From Candidatus Epulonipiscium sp. (GTDB lineage Bacteria > Bacillota > Clostridia > Lachnospirales > Defluviitaleaceae): 64,000 nt of DNA. Each line of letters starts with the position of its first letter. Position 1 is the first letter of the stretch. The stretch spans positions 62,001 to 126,000 of the forward strand of contig JAAYQR010000027.1 of NCBI GenBank assembly GCA_012519205.1, in the 5' to 3' direction. The translations under genes and the position numbers were made by a program. This document shows, one piece after another, positions 61,829-64,000 of this stretch. The notes under the pieces were generated by a model. The model made no database searches. It worked only from the letters and a program-made list of their open reading frames with translations, and was not told the DNA's origin.

Positions 61829-63672
61829 GTGAAAATACAATGAAAAGACCATCACCTATGGGTGGAGGTCGCAGAATGGGCGGCCCAGTTGAAAAGCCAA
61901 AAAACTTCAAAGCGACTTGGGCTAAGTTAATTGAATACTCTAAATCCTATGTACTGGTAATTATTATTGCACTAATATTAGCTGCCATAGGCACTGTGCT
62001 AATGATTATAGGCCCGGAAAAGCTTAAGGATATGACAAATGAAATTGCAAAAGGTCTTCCTGCTCTAATTAATGGGAAACCCATACTTGGAAGTATTGAC
62101 ATGGATGCCATCACTAATCTCGCTTGGATGCTGGTTATCTTTTATGCTGGTTCTGCTTTGTTGGGTTTTGCTCAAAGCTTTATTATGGCGACTGTTACAC
62201 AGAGAATATCTAAAACCATGCGTACTGATATCTCCCAGAAAATAAATCGACTGCCTCTTCGGTATTTTGATAAAACCAGTTATGGAGATGTGCTAAGCCG
62301 CGTTACGAACGATGTCGATGCAATAGGACAAACTATGAATCAAAGTATCGGAACGCTTGTTACAGCGATAACTACATTCGTTGGTGCTTTGATTATGATG
62401 TTCTACAACAGCTGGATTCTTGCACTAACTTCTGTTGGGGCAAGCTTGATTGGATTTGTTCTCATGATACTGATAATGAAGAAATCACAAGGGTATTTTG
62501 TGTCCCAGCAAAAAAACCTCGGAAATATTAATGGTCATATCGAGGAAATTTACTCCGGACATAACGTGGTAAAGGCATATAACGGCGGACGAGAATCAAA
62601 GCAAACCTTTGAAAAAATAAATGAAAAGCTATATAGCAGTGCATGGAAGTCGCAATTTTTGTCAGGAATGATGATGCCTTTAATGCAGTTTGTCGGTAAC
62701 TTCGGATATGTTGCTGTTTGCGTGCTTGGTGCTGCCCTTGCTATGAATGGCACTATATCTTTCGGCGTGATTGTTGCTTTTATGCTGTATGTCCGCTTAT
62801 TTACACAACCTCTCTCTCAAATGGCACAAGCTGCAAACAATCTGCAAAGAGCCGCGGCTGCTGGAGAAAGAGTATTTGAATTTCTTGATGAAGAAGAACT
62901 TGAGAATGAGAGTCAAAAGATCAAGGCTTTACGAGATATAAAAGGAGATGTTGAATTTAAGAATATTAAATTTGGATATATCCCTGAAAAGACAATTATC
63001 CACGATTTCTCCGCAAAGATAAGACCGGGGCAAAAGGTAGCTATTGTGGGTCCGACGGGTGCGGGTAAAACAACGATAGTGAATCTGCTAATGCGGTTCT
63101 ATGAATTGGATGATGGTGAAATCTTGCTTGATGGGACGCCTATCAGTCAAGTGACAAGGGAAAATGTCCATGATCAGTTTTGTATGGTTTTGCAGTACTC
63201 ATGGCTTTTCGAAGGTACAATTAAGGAAAACATCATTTTCAGCAAACAAGGTGTAACAGATAAACAGGTTGTTGATGCCTGTAAGACCGCTGGATTGCAT
63301 CACTTTATCCAAACCCTACCGAATGCTTATGAAACCATTTTAAACGATAAAGTCAGCCTGTCCGAAGGACAAAAACAACTTATTACTATTGCTCGCGCTA
63401 TGATTCAAGATGCGCCATTACTAATTCTTGATGAAGCGACAAGCTCTGTAGATACACGAACCGAGCGTATCGTACAGGCAGCAATGGACAAGTTGACAGT
63501 CGGCAGGACTTCATTTGTTATAGCACATAGGCTTTCTACAATTAAGAATGCTGATGTGATTCTAGTAATGAAGGATGGTGACATTATCGAAAGTGGCAGT
63601 CATAACGTATTACTTGAAAAGAACGGTTTCTATGCGGAGCTGTATAATAGTCAGTTTGAAACAGTTGCATAG
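61825..63672 (+). CDS. ABC exporter subunit 2 (multidrug type)
   Basis: 615 residues: a Pro/Gly/Arg-rich cytosolic start (RPSPMGGGRRMGG), six-helix membrane domain, and ATPase domain with Walker A GPTGAGKTT, Walker B LLILDEATSSVD (with catalytic Glu) and a deviating signature LSEGQKQL. It is the catalytically competent partner of subunit 1; the pair should form one asymmetric drug exporter. The ATGA overlap with the upstream gene indicates co-translation. Substrate unknown. Confidence 0.93.
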   Translation: MSENTMKRPSPMGGGRRMGGPVEKPKNFKATWAKLIEYSKSYVLVIIIALILAAIGTVLMIIGPEKLKDMTNEIAKGLPALINGKPILGSIDMDAITNLAWMLVIFYAGSALLGFAQSFIMATVTQRISKTMRTDISQKINRLPLRYFDKTSYGDVLSRVTNDVDAIGQTMNQSIGTLVTAITTFVGALIMMFYNSWILALTSVGASLIGFVLMILIMKKSQGYFVSQQKNLGNINGHIEEIYSGHNVVKAYNGGRESKQTFEKINEKLYSSAWKSQFLSGMMMPLMQFVGNFGYVAVCVLGAALAMNGTISFGVIVAFMLYVRLFTQPLSQMAQAANNLQRAAAAGERVFEFLDEEELENESQKIKALRDIKGDVEFKNIKFGYIPEKTIIHDFSAKIRPGQKVAIVGPTGAGKTTIVNLLMRFYELDDGEILLDGTPISQVTRENVHDQFCMVLQYSWLFEGTIKENIIFSKQGVTDKQVVDACKTAGLHHFIQTLPNAYETILNDKVSLSEGQKQLITIARAMIQDAPLLILDEATSSVDTRTERIVQAAMDKLTVGRTSFVIAHRLSTIKNADVILVMKDGDIIESGSHNVLLEKNGFYAELYNSQFETVA

Positions 63673-63789
63673 TAAGAATCCGTAGAAACATTTAAGGGGG
63701 TGATTGAGAATCTTGATTAAAGTATAAGTGCTGTAAATACCAGTCCCAGCGGTCTTGAAGAAAAATCTTATTAAAAAAGGAGAATTATC

Positions 63790-64000
63790 ATGCAAGGAAT
63801 TATTGAGCTATTATTTGACATTGCGTATCTTTCCACTGTAATCATTATGGGAATTATAATGATAAAAAACAGTAACGACAACAAGCAATATAAGCTATTT
63901 GGAATTATGGCAGTAACCTTAGGAGTAGGCGATGCTTTTCATCTTGTACCCAGAGCATTAGCGCTTAATACAACGGGGCTTGAAAACTTCACCAGTGCGT
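63790..64000 (+). CDS. Multi-pass membrane protein, N-terminal part (cut by window edge)
   Basis: 70 residues visible before the window ends. Two hydrophobic segments (LLFDIAYLSTVIIMGIIMI and LFGIMAVTLGVGDAFHLVP) are separated by KNSNDNKQYK. AAAAGGAGAATTATC precedes the ATG. Similar proteins of unknown function accompany MarR/ABC exporter clusters in clostridia (from memory, not verified). Probably part of the same transcription unit, 117 bp after subunit 2. Confidence 0.7.
   Translation, partial: MQGIIELLFDIAYLSTVIIMGIIMIKNSNDNKQYKLFGIMAVTLGVGDAFHLVPRALALNTTGLENFTSA

Noticed and set aside
1-64000. CRISPR arrays, tRNA or rRNA genes, transposases, prophage genes
   Set aside because: None was recognised on either strand. 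Repeats present are palindromes or short tandems, without regular spacer structure; faint or diverged elements could have been missed by eye.

Overview
The window is a stretch of AT-rich chromosome (roughly one third G+C by eye) from an anaerobic or fermentative low-GC Firmicute of the class Clostridia. The evidence is strong AGGAGG-type ribosome binding sites, TTGACA/TATAAT promoters, A-rich codon use, a clostridial-style thiamine operon behind a TPP riboswitch, and small clostridial families such as DUF4250, DUF6873, YkuS and YesL. No phage, insertion sequence, CRISPR array, rRNA or tRNA was recognised. Almost all genes are ordinary chromosomal genes. The right end (from about 59.5 kb) carries a self-contained drug-exporter module that looks different in base use.

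Layout. 0-9.5 kb: a truncated hypothetical gene, a DMT exporter, adenine deaminase plus a DUF4250 protein, a type 2 ArgC, a PRC-barrel protein with a long acidic segment, a decayed ferritin gene, ProA with an isochorismatase-fold hydrolase, and Ung. 9.5-17.5 kb: a CofE-like ligase divergent from a frameshifted LysR gene, glutamate dehydrogenase, and a CPBP protease downstream of a secreted M16C metallopeptidase. 17.5-28.5 kb: an Elp3-like radical SAM protein, a DUF6873 protein, an aminotransferase, a GH3 glycosidase, a second UDG-superfamily protein, citrate synthase, an MFS transporter, a DUF6930-like protein, and a lone flagellin with its own sigma-28-type promoter. 28.5-36 kb: promoter, TPP riboswitch and terminator, then thiS-thiG-thiH-thiF-thiD2E-thiC, followed by panBCD. 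36-41 kb: a ferric-siderophore ABC operon divergent from a short AraC regulator, then a CarD-like protein. 41-50 kb: ExoIII, an acyl-CoA thioesterase, and a hexuronate regulon (AraC, uxuA, uxuB, YesL, IclR, kdgA, kdgK). 50-59 kb: UbiA-type prenyltransferase, CvfB-like S1 protein, a DEAD-box helicase with a DbpA-type RNA-binding tail, glutaredoxin, AzlCD, thyA-folA, rhomboid protease, a four-repeat S1 protein and YkuS. 59.5-64 kb: a MarR regulator, a heterodimeric ABC exporter and the start of a membrane protein.

Genes that work together. The thi operon covers thiazole synthesis (ThiS/G/H/F), HMP-P synthesis (ThiC), and, through a ThiD2-ThiE fusion, HMP-P phosphorylation and coupling. panBCD makes pantothenate. 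UxuB, UxuA, KdgK and KdgA form the fructuronate to KDPG to pyruvate plus glyceraldehyde-3-phosphate route. ThyA and FolA form the dTMP and folate cycle. The MarR module has two near-identical palindromic operators, one over its own promoter and one in front of the exporter genes.

Most unusual points. (1) A dispersed palindromic repeat (core AACTGATGAA...TTCATCAGTT) occurs four times. Two copies lie inside reading frames and are translated in the same frame (ITDEPAS / ITDEAAS), and two act as probable terminators. (2) Three otherwise intact genes (LysR, thiC, uxuA) are each split by a one-base frame change at a homopolymer (A7, G6, C5). This suggests either sequencing error or recent decay; the LysR site is also a correctly phased A AAA AAC slippery heptamer. 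(3) An eroded ferritin gene lies at 6.3 kb. (4) The flagellin has no flagellar neighbours and has atypical termini.
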